In this document: positions 32,904 through 40,745 of the stretch, in pieces
How positions within the stretch are numbered: the stretch's first letter is position 1
Layout: each line of letters begins with the position of its first letter
Source: Flavobacteriaceae bacterium
GTDB taxonomy: Bacteria; Bacteroidota; Bacteroidia; Flavobacteriales; Flavobacteriaceae
NCBI GenBank assembly: GCA_020854235.1
Contig: JADZFW010000079.1
Span: 1 to 55,282, forward strand
DNA: 55,282 nt
Reading direction: 5' to 3'
Position numbers and translations under genes: made by a program
The notes under the pieces: generated by a model
Told to the model about the DNA's origin: nothing
The model's input: only the letters and a program-made list of their open reading frames with translations
Database searches by the model: none

Positions 32904-34676
32904 TTGAGTCTAGACGAATTTCTTTTCAAATCCATTTCCAACTACAAACGTAGGAGTAAAGAGCGGAAATTAAAACAACAAACGACTGTGGTTTGGTTGG
33001 ATCAAATCAAACCGCGCTTGATTTTGGTGGCTCGTGCTTTGACCGGAGCCGAAATAGAAATTTACACCGCCGAACGTGAAGGCGGTTATAAAAATCACAA
33101 TTATTTCCTTCCTGAATATTGTAATTTGTTTACTGAAAAGGTGAAAAACGAACAATTTTATTTGTATCGCACTTTGTTTTTATCCATTCAATGGCAATTG
33201 CAACTGAATTGGCAAACCGATGAAAATTTTTCGGATTCTGTTTCCCGTCAGAAAAGTGAAGAAAAGTCGGGGTTGGTTTTGGCAAAAATGTTTGAAGAAT
33301 TTCCGATTTATAAAAACATTTTTAAAGAATTAGAAGATGCTATAAATCAAATTAAAGAAAAAAAATCACAATGGAATAGGTCGTTTTTATTTGGAAAGTG
33401 GATGAGAAACAATAAGAATGAAATTCCAACATCCAATAACCAAATTCCAAAAACTGAAACTAATAATGTTGATAAGAAAGAAACAATTCAAACTATTCTC
33501 AAAGCCAAAAACAATGTAGAAAGTATTGAAAGCAAACAAGTCGATAAAAAGCAAAAAGAAGATGCAGCCATTTATCACGATTTGGAAAAACTGCGAACTG
33601 CTGACGAATTTGGAGGCAATTGGAAAGATTTTGACGGCGATGATGAACTAGAAGAACATCAAGAAGCTTTAAAAGAATTAAAAATGCGTTATACCGTAAG
33701 AGTGGATGACCAAGCGCATAGTGTCTATCAAACCGATTTTATGGAAAATGCTCAAATTGCGGAAATGCAAGCTACCGATACCGAAGATTTTTATCTCGCC
33801 TACGATGAATGGGACTACGCCAAAAGAAACTACAAACCCAATTATTGCAAGGTTTTTCCCAATCAAAAATTAGCTTTTCATCCTACCTACTATGCCGATA
33901 CCATGCAGGCACACAAAACGGTGATGAACAGTATGCGAAAAAAATTAACTTCCTTTCACAATAAATACCAACAGCAAAATTTGCAATCTCAAGGTGATGA
34001 TTATGATTTGGACGCCGTTACCGATTTCTCGGTCAGTGTTCGAAGTGGACATTCACCGTCAGAGCGTATTTATATCGATAAACATAAAAAAGAGAATGAT
34101 TTATCCATTCTTTTGTTGCTGGATCATTCTCTTTCCAGCGACTCGTACGTACTCAATAACAAAGTAATAGAAGTAGAAAAACAAGTCTCCATTTTGTTTG
34201 GCGAGTTACTCAATGAGTTTCAGGTTGACTTTGGCATTGCTGCCTTCCATTCACAAACCCGTAATCACATCAAATATGTTACCATCAAAGATTTTGATGA
34301 ATCCTGGCATAAAGCCAAGCATAGAGTTGGGGCCTTGGAACCTGAAGGTTATACCCGTATTGGAGCACCTTTACGGCATGCCTCCAATGTATTGCAAAAA
34401 CGAGACAGTAAAAATAGATGGGTTGTTTTACTTTCCGACGGAAAACCTAATGATTATGACCGTTATGAAGGTAAATACGGTGTTCATGACATCAAACAAG
34501 CATTGAGAGAAATGAAAACCGAAGGCATACATACTTATGCTTTGGCTATTGAAAAACAAGCCAAATATTATCTACCTATCATGTTTGGACACAATCATTT
34601 TCAAATTTTGTCTGCTCCATCCGAATTGTTAAACGCATTAGTAAAATTATATGAACGCATCCGACACAACCATTGA
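32904..34676 (+). CDS. norD: NorD-like VWA-domain protein for NO reductase activation
   Basis: 590 aa. A long N-terminal part with an Asp/Glu-rich middle (about 225-260) leads to a C-terminal von Willebrand A domain with MIDAS DHSLS at D407, TRIGAPLRHA (Thr) and LSDGKPNDYD. This is the partner of NorQ. The start is a TTG: the frame has a TAA at 32895-32897, no ATG lies between, and the N-terminus SLDEFLFKSI fits NorD. The last 26 bp overlap norE. About residues 165-210 are low-complexity (Asn/Lys/Gln) and likely disordered. Confidence 0.9.
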   Translation: MSLDEFLFKSISNYKRRSKERKLKQQTTVVWLDQIKPRLILVARALTGAEIEIYTAEREGGYKNHNYFLPEYCNLFTEKVKNEQFYLYRTLFLSIQWQLQLNWQTDENFSDSVSRQKSEEKSGLVLAKMFEEFPIYKNIFKELEDAINQIKEKKSQWNRSFLFGKWMRNNKNEIPTSNNQIPKTETNNVDKKETIQTILKAKNNVESIESKQVDKKQKEDAAIYHDLEKLRTADEFGGNWKDFDGDDELEEHQEALKELKMRYTVRVDDQAHSVYQTDFMENAQIAEMQATDTEDFYLAYDEWDYAKRNYKPNYCKVFPNQKLAFHPTYYADTMQAHKTVMNSMRKKLTSFHNKYQQQNLQSQGDDYDLDAVTDFSVSVRSGHSPSERIYIDKHKKENDLSILLLLDHSLSSDSYVLNNKVIEVEKQVSILFGELLNEFQVDFGIAAFHSQTRNHIKYVTIKDFDESWHKAKHRVGALEPEGYTRIGAPLRHASNVLQKRDSKNRWVVLLSDGKPNDYDRYEGKYGVHDIKQALREMKTEGIHTYALAIEKQAKYYLPIMFGHNHFQILSAPSELLNALVKLYERIRHNH

Positions 34677-35256
34677 AGAAACACAAATAATTGATAACAA
34701 GAATGTTTACTATCCTCCAGGTGGTATTCTGATCTGGATGTTAATTGTTTTGGAATTGCTGACTTTTGGAATTGCATTAATTGTGATGGTCATTCAGTCC
34801 AAAAGTGAACCCGATTTATTTCATGAAATGAGTGGTAAACTTAATACTTTATTTGGCTCCATAAACACCATTGTTTTGTTGACCAGTGGTTTTTTTATGG
34901 CCATGAGTTTGCATAAATTTAAGGAAAAAGCATTTGCCTCATCCAAAAAATATTTGATGTTTACAATGCTCATCGGCAGTGTTTTTATAGTGATTAAAAG
35001 CATGGAATACCAACACAAATTTGCCGAGGGAATGACTTTGGGTAGCAATACTTTTATGAATTATTATTGGTTGTTGACTGGTTTCCACATGATTCATGTT
35101 TTGGTAGGACTGGTTATTTTACTATTGATGTACACAAGTATTCATAGAAATCCGGAAAGGGTAGATGTGCTTGATTATGAAGCCAGTGCTTCTTTTTGGC
35201 ACATGTGCGATCTGATTTGGTTGTTGCTGTTTCCGGTTTTGTATCTTTTGTTTTAG
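34651..35256 (+). CDS. norE: NorE-like cytochrome c oxidase subunit III-family protein
   Basis: 201 aa with five helices (about 24-47, 65-90, 100-120, 130-160, 178-200). The motif WLLTGFHMIHVLVGLVILL and the C-terminal SFWHMCDLIWLLLFPVLYL are those of the COX III fold; the N-terminal YPPGGILIWML matches NorE proteins. NorE is an accessory protein of NO respiration whose role is not known in detail. Its ATG lies within norD, so translation is coupled. Confidence 0.88.
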   Translation: MNASDTTIEETQIIDNKNVYYPPGGILIWMLIVLELLTFGIALIVMVIQSKSEPDLFHEMSGKLNTLFGSINTIVLLTSGFFMAMSLHKFKEKAFASSKKYLMFTMLIGSVFIVIKSMEYQHKFAEGMTLGSNTFMNYYWLLTGFHMIHVLVGLVILLLMYTSIHRNPERVDVLDYEASASFWHMCDLIWLLLFPVLYLLF

Positions 35257-35259
35257 AAG

Positions 35260-35363
35260 TTTATAAAGTTCATGAAGTTTGTAAAGTTAAAAGGCAATAG
35301 ACAATAGAAATTAGCAAATTAGCACATTAGCACATTAGCAAATTGGCACATTATCACATTTTC
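35260..35363 (+). repeat. Composite short-word repeat between norE and norF
   Basis: Consists of aagtttataaagtt words, aggcaatagacaatag, and four to five copies of an 8 bp unit gcacatta/gcaaatta. The same words fill spacers at 37680, 38205, 39590 and 42604. Confidence 0.65.
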
Positions 35364-35376
35364 AAATTAAAATATT

Positions 35377-35631
35377 ATGTCACACCTAAATAACATTTCA
35401 CTTAAAACCACTTGGGTTTTATTGATGCTATTGGTCATCATCATGTCCGTTTTTGCACTTAAATTTAATACACATTCCAACTTTTGGTTCGTTATTCTCG
35501 GACTTTCCGGATTGAAATTTCTTTTGGTAGCCTTTCAATTTATGGAAATGAAATCGGCAAATGGGTTTTGGAAGGTGTTGTTGGTTTTGTATTTGATTAT
35601 TTTTGCGGTTATCATAGTTTCAATTAAATAA
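35377..35631 (+). CDS. norF: NorF-like small membrane protein (COX IV family-like)
   Basis: 84 aa with three hydrophobic helices (about 9-27, 32-50, 60-80) and GLSGLKFLLVAFQFMEMKSAN, the conserved centre of NorF and prokaryotic COX IV small subunits. It follows norE as in other nor clusters. The stop codon is directly followed by the TTG start of the next gene. Confidence 0.8.
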   Translation: MSHLNNISLKTTWVLLMLLVIIMSVFALKFNTHSNFWFVILGLSGLKFLLVAFQFMEMKSANGFWKVLLVLYLIIFAVIIVSIK

Positions 35632-36834
35632 TTGATTTTGTTTACCAAATTTTTATCCAAATATCTTTTTATTACTGCTTTGTTTTTCCTGCTTTGGTCA
35701 GCAGGAGTAGGTGTATTGATGCGCTTTTCGCAAACCTTTGGTCTTTCAGGATTTGAAATTGGCAAATGGGTGCAAGGGCATTCGCATGTAGCTTTTTTGG
35801 GTTGGGGATTTTTGGGCGTGATGCATTTGCTCAACCAAAAAACAAAATTCCAGTTTCAAAAAATAGATATAATTTTTTACGTCGTTTTAATCCTTTCCCT
35901 ATTGGGAATGATGGTCTTCTTCCCTCTATTTGGCTATAAATTCATTCCTATTCTATTTTTGGTGGTTTTTTTATGGGCGAGTTACGTTGTTTTAATCCGT
36001 TTTTACCGACATTTAAAACATATGGAAATTGCTGAAAAAAAATGGCTAATTACCGCCATTTTCTTTTATTTTCTATCAAGTTCAGTGGTCTGGTTTATTC
36101 CAATAGTAATTGTAAAAACAGGAAAAACCGATTTATATTACAATCTAATATACTTTTACTTACATTTTCTATACAATGGGTTTTTCACATTTGCCTTGTG
36201 GGGCTTGATCTTTTTACATGTTCGTGAGTACTATGAAATTCCAACTTTAAAGTCTTTCAACCTCTTTTTTCTTATCATGCAAATTGCGGTCATACCAACC
36301 TACGTTTTGTCCTTATATTGGAATCCGATTTCATTGAACATACAAGTTTTGGGAATAGCTTCTGCCGCTTTGCAATTGTTTGCAATAGTATATTTGATTT
36401 TGTCTTTTTACAGGCAAACGGCACTTTTTGAAAAGGGCTTTACATTTCTTTTGATTTTGGGCATTTTTGGGGATAAAATATTCTTGCAATTTTTGAGTTC
36501 ATTTTATGCATTATCTGTTAAAGCCATTGCATTAAAACCTTATTTTATGGTGGGTTATTTGCATTGGTTTACTATTGGTTTTTTGACTTTTTCACTGTTA
36601 TGGCTGTCGGGAATTACCAAAAGCAATGTCGGTAAAAAGGGTTTTCTACTATTAGTCATCGGATTTTTTGTAACCGAAATCATCCTATTTTACAAAGGAA
36701 CGGCTGTTTTAATGGGTTGGAATGAAAATTTGTTGCCATATTCGGGCATTTTTTATGGTAGTCTGATGATGTTTTTGGGTATTCTACTATTGTTGCATAA
36801 TAAAATTATTCCACCGCAATATACAACTCCGTAA
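35632..36834 (+). CDS. Polytopic membrane protein, heme-copper oxidase subunit I-like (NO cluster)
   Basis: About 400 aa with 11-12 hydrophobic helices. His in helix contexts recalls oxidase subunit I: QGHSHVAFLGWGFLGVMHLL near 45, IYFYLHFLYNGFFTFALWG, and GYLHWFTIGFLTFSLLW. The full set of CuB ligands is not seen, so it is probably a heme-binding or structural relative (NnrS-like is an alternative), not an oxidase. Start is TTG at 35632 or 35638; no ATG precedes the hydrophobic N-terminus. It abuts norF and its last 29 bp overlap the convergent gene. Confidence 0.7.
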   Translation: MILFTKFLSKYLFITALFFLLWSAGVGVLMRFSQTFGLSGFEIGKWVQGHSHVAFLGWGFLGVMHLLNQKTKFQFQKIDIIFYVVLILSLLGMMVFFPLFGYKFIPILFLVVFLWASYVVLIRFYRHLKHMEIAEKKWLITAIFFYFLSSSVVWFIPIVIVKTGKTDLYYNLIYFYLHFLYNGFFTFALWGLIFLHVREYYEIPTLKSFNLFFLIMQIAVIPTYVLSLYWNPISLNIQVLGIASAALQLFAIVYLILSFYRQTALFEKGFTFLLILGIFGDKIFLQFLSSFYALSVKAIALKPYFMVGYLHWFTIGFLTFSLLWLSGITKSNVGKKGFLLLVIGFFVTEIILFYKGTAVLMGWNENLLPYSGIFYGSLMMFLGILLLLHNKIIPPQYTTP

Positions 36835-37669
36835 CCCAATCTGCCGGATTTGCAGACTGAGTATGTCCCTTGCGATACACTTCTAAAGTAGGTTGATTGG
36901 GAACGATTTTCAAACCGTCTTTTTCCAAAAATTGATAGGCTTTTGCCCAAGCATCTTCTAAATATTTATAGTTTCCTGTCAAAGTGGTTACGTGGTACTT
37001 CTGGTTTTTGAGTATACCAAAGTTAACTTTATCATTTGATGAAAAAGTGCTTTTTATGGGGTAACAGCTTGAAAATTGAATGCGCTTTTGAATACTGTCT
37101 TTAGCGTGATACATTGTAAAAAGTGAACCGTTGCGCTGCATTTGATTTTGTAAAGCATACATCAACACAGCCGGTAAAGATTCGTCCATTTTAGCGTCTT
37201 TTTCATTCCAACTGCAATCTACTTTTATTCCAATATAATTACCTATTTCCAACATTTTTACCCCTGAATTTACTATACTATATGCATCCATTTTGGCTTG
37301 CACTTCTTTCAAAATTCGCTCTTTTTCCTGTTTTATATAGCTATTGACCACATCAGCTTTCGGATAAGAAAATAGTTTTGATTTGCCGGTGAGTTTTATG
37401 TTGACAGCAGTACCGTTTTCATTTTCACTCAAATGCCATTTGAATTCAGTTTTTTTAGCATCGATTTGAGTAGCATATTGAACGAATTTTAAATCGTTTT
37501 TTTGTAAAATATGGGATTGCTTTTCCAATACTTGATACAACACTGGCATAGGGACTTTTAGTGTATCAATGGTTTCTGTTGAAAATTCTTTATGATAGGT
37601 AAAGGTAAAAACACTTCCTACACCCACTACAAAAAGTAGGATTTCTAAAATTTTAAGACCTGATTTCAT
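36806..37669 (-). CDS. Membrane-anchored GyrI-like/SRPBCC-type effector-binding protein
   Basis: 287 aa. N-terminal helix (ILEILLFVVGVGSVFTF), a middle part resembling a polyketide cyclase/SRPBCC domain (VPMPVLYQVLEKQSHI... TEFKWHLSENENGTAVNIKLTG), and a C-terminal GyrI-like domain (TTLTGNYKYLEDAWAKAYQF, PTLEVYRKGHT, WVTELYIAV). GyrI-like domains bind small hydrophobic or cationic ligands. Such two-domain anchored proteins are common in Flavobacteriia; substrate unknown. Convergent 29 bp overlap with the preceding gene. Confidence 0.8.
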   Translation of the reverse strand: MKSGLKILEILLFVVGVGSVFTFTYHKEFSTETIDTLKVPMPVLYQVLEKQSHILQKNDLKFVQYATQIDAKKTEFKWHLSENENGTAVNIKLTGKSKLFSYPKADVVNSYIKQEKERILKEVQAKMDAYSIVNSGVKMLEIGNYIGIKVDCSWNEKDAKMDESLPAVLMYALQNQMQRNGSLFTMYHAKDSIQKRIQFSSCYPIKSTFSSNDKVNFGILKNQKYHVTTLTGNYKYLEDAWAKAYQFLEKDGLKIVPNQPTLEVYRKGHTQSANPADWVTELYIAVE

Positions 37670-37679
37670 TTTGAAGTTG

Positions 37680-37868
37680 AAAGTTTGTAAAGTTTGTAAA
37701 GTTTGTAAAGTTTGTAAAGTTCATAAAGTTAGAAGGCAATAGGTATTAGGCAATAGAAAGGTTAAAGTTTATAAAGTTAAAAGGCAATAGGCGCATTGGC
37801 ACATTGGCACATTGGCACATTAGCACATTAGCACACTTCGACTTCGCTCAGTGCATCGCATTAGCACA
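37680..37868. repeat. Composite repeat block, copy 1
   Basis: Four units of gtttgtaaa, then aggcaat-type words, then several ggcacatt/gcacatta units, and a variant of the cttcgac...ctcagtg repeat at 37835-37852. Bases 37731-37813 match 39651-39733 in the same orientation with three differences by eye, at an offset of exactly 1,920 bp. Confidence 0.75.
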
Positions 37869-38189
37869 TTATATCATTCCCAACATTTCCTTACCTTCCG
37901 GCGTGATCATCCCTTGATGCCATTGCGGTTCGAATACCAAATTGACTGCAACTTCAAAATCAGGATAACTGCGTTTGATACTTTCTTTGACGTCTTGTAC
38001 AATGGAATCACCTAGCGGACAAGAAGGTGTGGACAAAGTCATGGTAACTGTAACTTGATTGTAACCATTAAATTTTACGTCATAGACTAATCCGAGATTG
38101 ACAATATCAATTTCAATTTCCGGGTCATACACGTTAATTAGAATGGTTTCTATGATTTCTAATTCTATTTGGGATGGGTTTGAGTGCAT
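37869..38189 (-). CDS. MIP18/PaaD-family (DUF59) Fe-S assembly factor, SufT-like
   Basis: 106 aa single DUF59 domain: VYDPEIEIDIVNLGLVYDVK at the N-terminus and the conserved Cys in LSTPSCPLGDSIV, closing with VNLVFEPQWHQGMI. Family members help assemble or repair Fe-S clusters in the cytosol. Within an NO-metabolism island it may serve repair of NO-damaged clusters; this is inference, and it is a separate gene rather than part of a suf operon. Framed by repeat blocks. Confidence 0.9.
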   Translation of the reverse strand: MHSNPSQIELEIIETILINVYDPEIEIDIVNLGLVYDVKFNGYNQVTVTMTLSTPSCPLGDSIVQDVKESIKRSYPDFEVAVNLVFEPQWHQGMITPEGKEMLGMI

Positions 38190-38204
38190 TGTTATTGATT
38201 ATTA

Positions 38205-38299
38205 GGTTAATTGAGTTAATTGAGTTAATTGAGTTAATTGAGTTAATTAGGCTAATTGGCACATTTGCACATTTACACATTAGCACATTAGCACATTTG
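38205..38299. repeat. Tandem TTAATTGAG repeat and GCACATT words
   Basis: Four to five copies of the 9 bp unit ttaattgag (about 38206-38250), followed by gcacatt-type words up to the stop of the next gene. Confidence 0.65.
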
Positions 38300-39586
38300 C
38301 TAATTAATTGAGGTTAGTTTTTGTTGATGAAAAGTGATTTTTATAACATTAATAAGATTGATGGTTGCTGTGATTATTAATAAAGAAATTCCTATTTTGA
38401 TAATTATAAGTTGTTGAAAAATAATCCCATTTACAAATATCGCCAATCCAATCAAATACACATACATCTGTATTTTCATCCATTCTTCGCTGTATAATTC
38501 GCGAGGCAGTGGAGTCTTGAATTTTCCTACATAGGGTTGATACACTTTTAACCAAACAATAAAGGGCAAGGTTTTATAAATCTGTCCCAAAATAATCGTA
38601 CTGATAAATCCTATAATGATACTACTACCATACATTAATACAATGGACATGGTTGGTATTTTAAACCAATGAAAACCGGTTAGAATTCCAATAATAATCA
38701 GCGTAAATAGCATGATAAGCAATGAAATAAAAGTGAGTTTCATAGCGGTATCTAAAACTTTTCTGATTCGGGATTTAAAAACCAAATACACATAACGCAG
38801 ATAATTCAAAATACCTAAAACAATACTCAAAATCATGACCAATTCTATGATTTGGTTTGAATCCAAAAACCAATTGACACTCAAACCTATCAATCCCATA
38901 TTGATCAATACATAACTTAAATTTAGTTTTTTAGTGTTGGTTTGATGTGAAATCACAAACATAGGAATCAAAATGGATGAAGCCCCTATAATCAACATGA
39001 CAAACCATCCAATCAGTCCGATATGAGCATGGATTTTAAGGTATTGCAGATGTGAATGATTGAAAAATTGGTATTTAAAATTGAGTGCAGTCAAGGTCCC
39101 GACGATGACAGTTAAAGCCAACCAAAATAGAGCAGTAGTGATAAACCGTGAGGATATATTGCTTTTTGTTCGCTTGCGGTAAGTCAAACTCAAATTGGCT
39201 ATAAACAGCATCAACGCCAAAAACATAGCCAAAGATGCATAGAATAGTAATTGAGAGAAAGACGCCATCCAAAAGGCATAAGACAAAAAAACAACACTAA
39301 ACGAATATACTAAGAAAGTAACTTTTGCCAATTTTTCACTGTACAATGACGTTTCATACACCACAGGAATCAATTGATACAAGGCCCCAAAGGCAATCAT
39401 CGTACCCCAACCCAATACCAAAACATGAACGATAGCAATGAGTTTTGGACTGAAATACAAATTCATCCACTCATCAGCCGTAAAAAACAGCAAAATCATA
39501 CTGATTAAAAATGCCAAACTTCCCGTGACAAAATGCGGTATGACAATTTTGTGTGAAGGAGCGTTGGTGGTTTGGAGTCCGGTCAT
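38300..39586 (-). CDS. Heme-copper oxidase subunit I-like membrane protein, second of two
   Basis: 428 aa, 12 hydrophobic helices. KLIAIVHVLVLGWGTMIAFG (His about 50) and YLKIHAHIGLIGWFVMLIIG carry His residues at helix ends as in subunit I proteins; GALYQLIPVVYET is also similar. No clear C-terminal pair of heme His is seen. It is longer than, and only distantly similar to, 35632-36834. Possible roles are NO or heme binding near the denitrification enzymes. Relation to NnrS should be considered. It is followed (in its own direction) by repeat DNA and the SufT-like gene. Confidence 0.7.
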   Translation of the reverse strand: MTGLQTTNAPSHKIVIPHFVTGSLAFLISMILLFFTADEWMNLYFSPKLIAIVHVLVLGWGTMIAFGALYQLIPVVYETSLYSEKLAKVTFLVYSFSVVFLSYAFWMASFSQLLFYASLAMFLALMLFIANLSLTYRKRTKSNISSRFITTALFWLALTVIVGTLTALNFKYQFFNHSHLQYLKIHAHIGLIGWFVMLIIGASSILIPMFVISHQTNTKKLNLSYVLINMGLIGLSVNWFLDSNQIIELVMILSIVLGILNYLRYVYLVFKSRIRKVLDTAMKLTFISLLIMLFTLIIIGILTGFHWFKIPTMSIVLMYGSSIIIGFISTIILGQIYKTLPFIVWLKVYQPYVGKFKTPLPRELYSEEWMKIQMYVYLIGLAIFVNGIIFQQLIIIKIGISLLIITATINLINVIKITFHQQKLTSIN

Positions 39587-39775
39587 TTTGAAGTTAGAAA
39601 TTAGAAGTTAGAAATTAGAAGTTTGTAAAGTTTGTAAAGTTTGTAAAGTTAGAAGGCAATAGGCAATAGGCAATAGAAAGGTTAAAGTTTATAAAGTTAA
39701 AAGGCAATAGGCACATTGGCACATTGGCACATTAACACATTAACACATTAGCACATTAGCACATTAGCACATTAT
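39587..39775. repeat. Composite repeat block, copy 2
   Basis: Units ttagaaa, gtttgtaaa (three), aggcaat (three) and gcacatta (several), ending exactly at the stop of the DUF1858 gene. Near-identical over about 83 bp to the block at 37731-37813, same orientation. Confidence 0.75.
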
Positions 39776-40582
39776 TTATTTCCAAATCAGCATCTGTACA
39801 TAACCTTCTTCTATATCTTTGGTCAACCATGTCATGTTTCGGGTTTTGAGTTCGGGTAATAAAAACTGTGGTACTTTTTTGTGATGTACAAATAAAGCGT
39901 GATTTTCAGGCAAAGTTGTCAATGCGTTCAGAATGGTGACCATAGGTTCAGGCATTTCCAATTGGCGCACATCAATTTCAACTAAATTAGATCCAAAATC
40001 CACCATTTTTGTGTCAAAATCATCAAACACGGGAAGCCCTATTTTGAAACTTTCTGTTTTCAATATTTTTCCGGTTTTTTTGAAATAAGTGTGAAATTCG
40101 TTGGCAGCATGAACTTCTGTAAACGATTCAAAACCTTGATTTTCCAATACATTCATCAATGGAATAGGTTCAAAAACATTGATGATTTCCAAGATTTGAT
40201 CCTTTTGCAATGTTTTAGTAACGGCCATAATTTCCGAAAAGGGATCGGCACCACTGTCTATAGTAGGGCGAACATCCAATTGGACCATCCATTCGGGAGT
40301 CAACTCAAATTTTCGTTTGGTAATCTCGGGAAGAGTAGTGTCGGAATTTTTTTCTGTGAAAGCAACTTGCATCCCAATATCCGCAAGTTTCTGTAAAAAC
40401 GCATCCACACTTACACCACCAATTCCGGCAGCATCCTTGACCGTTACTCTACTGGCCAATACTTTTCTCAGGATTGGATTTTGCAGTTTTTTAAAATGTT
40501 TGTTGATACTAGCTATGGCTTCAATAGCCCTTTCATTTTGCCCAATAACTTTAGATATTTTAGTGTTTTGATCGATTATCAT
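39776..40582 (-). CDS. DUF1858 + tandem DUF2249 protein (NO-metabolism associated)
   Basis: 268 aa soluble protein. DUF1858-like helical N-terminus (about 1-75, NTKISKVIGQNERAIEAIAS...), a first DUF2249 (about 95-170, VQLDVRPTIDSGADPFSEI, VFEPIPLMNVLENQG) and a second (about 190-268, VEIDVRQLEMPEPMVTIL). These domains belong to the SirA/TusA-like group and commonly lie beside nitrite and NO reductase genes and hemerythrin-like repair proteins. The exact reaction is unknown. Divergent from the nrf operon with two palindromes between. Confidence 0.85.
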   Translation of the reverse strand: MIIDQNTKISKVIGQNERAIEAIASINKHFKKLQNPILRKVLASRVTVKDAAGIGGVSVDAFLQKLADIGMQVAFTEKNSDTTLPEITKRKFELTPEWMVQLDVRPTIDSGADPFSEIMAVTKTLQKDQILEIINVFEPIPLMNVLENQGFESFTEVHAANEFHTYFKKTGKILKTESFKIGLPVFDDFDTKMVDFGSNLVEIDVRQLEMPEPMVTILNALTTLPENHALFVHHKKVPQFLLPELKTRNMTWLTKDIEEGYVQMLIWK

Positions 40583-40607
40583 GTATATTATTTTTTTAAT
40601 TACGACG

Positions 40608-40629
40608 CAAATTTAGAATAATTCTAAAT
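40608..40629 (-). promoter_or_regulatory. -7 element overlapped by a perfect 19 bp palindrome
   Basis: Minus-strand TAAATTTG (40608-40615) is a promoter for the DUF1858/DUF2249 gene. Overlapping it is atttagaat-a-attctaaat (40611-40629), perfect 9 bp arms around one base. A repressor bound here would block the promoter, so this may be the operator of the local Rrf2/NsrR-like regulator or another repressor. Confidence 0.55.
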
Positions 40630-40660
40630 AAGAAAAAGATAAAAATGTATTTTTTTATAA

Positions 40661-40686
40661 ATATTTGTAACATTTGTGACAAATAT
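40661..40686. promoter_or_regulatory. 26 bp Crp/Fnr-type palindrome (HcpR/DNR-like) between DUF2249 gene and nrf operon
   Basis: Arms atatttgtaac (40661-40671) and gtgacaaatat (40676-40686), 4 bp spacer, 10 of 11 positions paired. The core TTGTaAC-n4-GTgACAA resembles sites of Crp/Fnr-family NO or redox sensors. Its centre is about 71 bp upstream of the likely minus-strand start and about 50 bp upstream of a possible plus-strand start after TAATATTG (40712-40719). Confidence 0.7.
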
Positions 40687-40745
40687 CATGTTTTAAAATA
40701 TTTATAAAATATAATATTGTCTTTTATTAATTAATACTAATTTAT

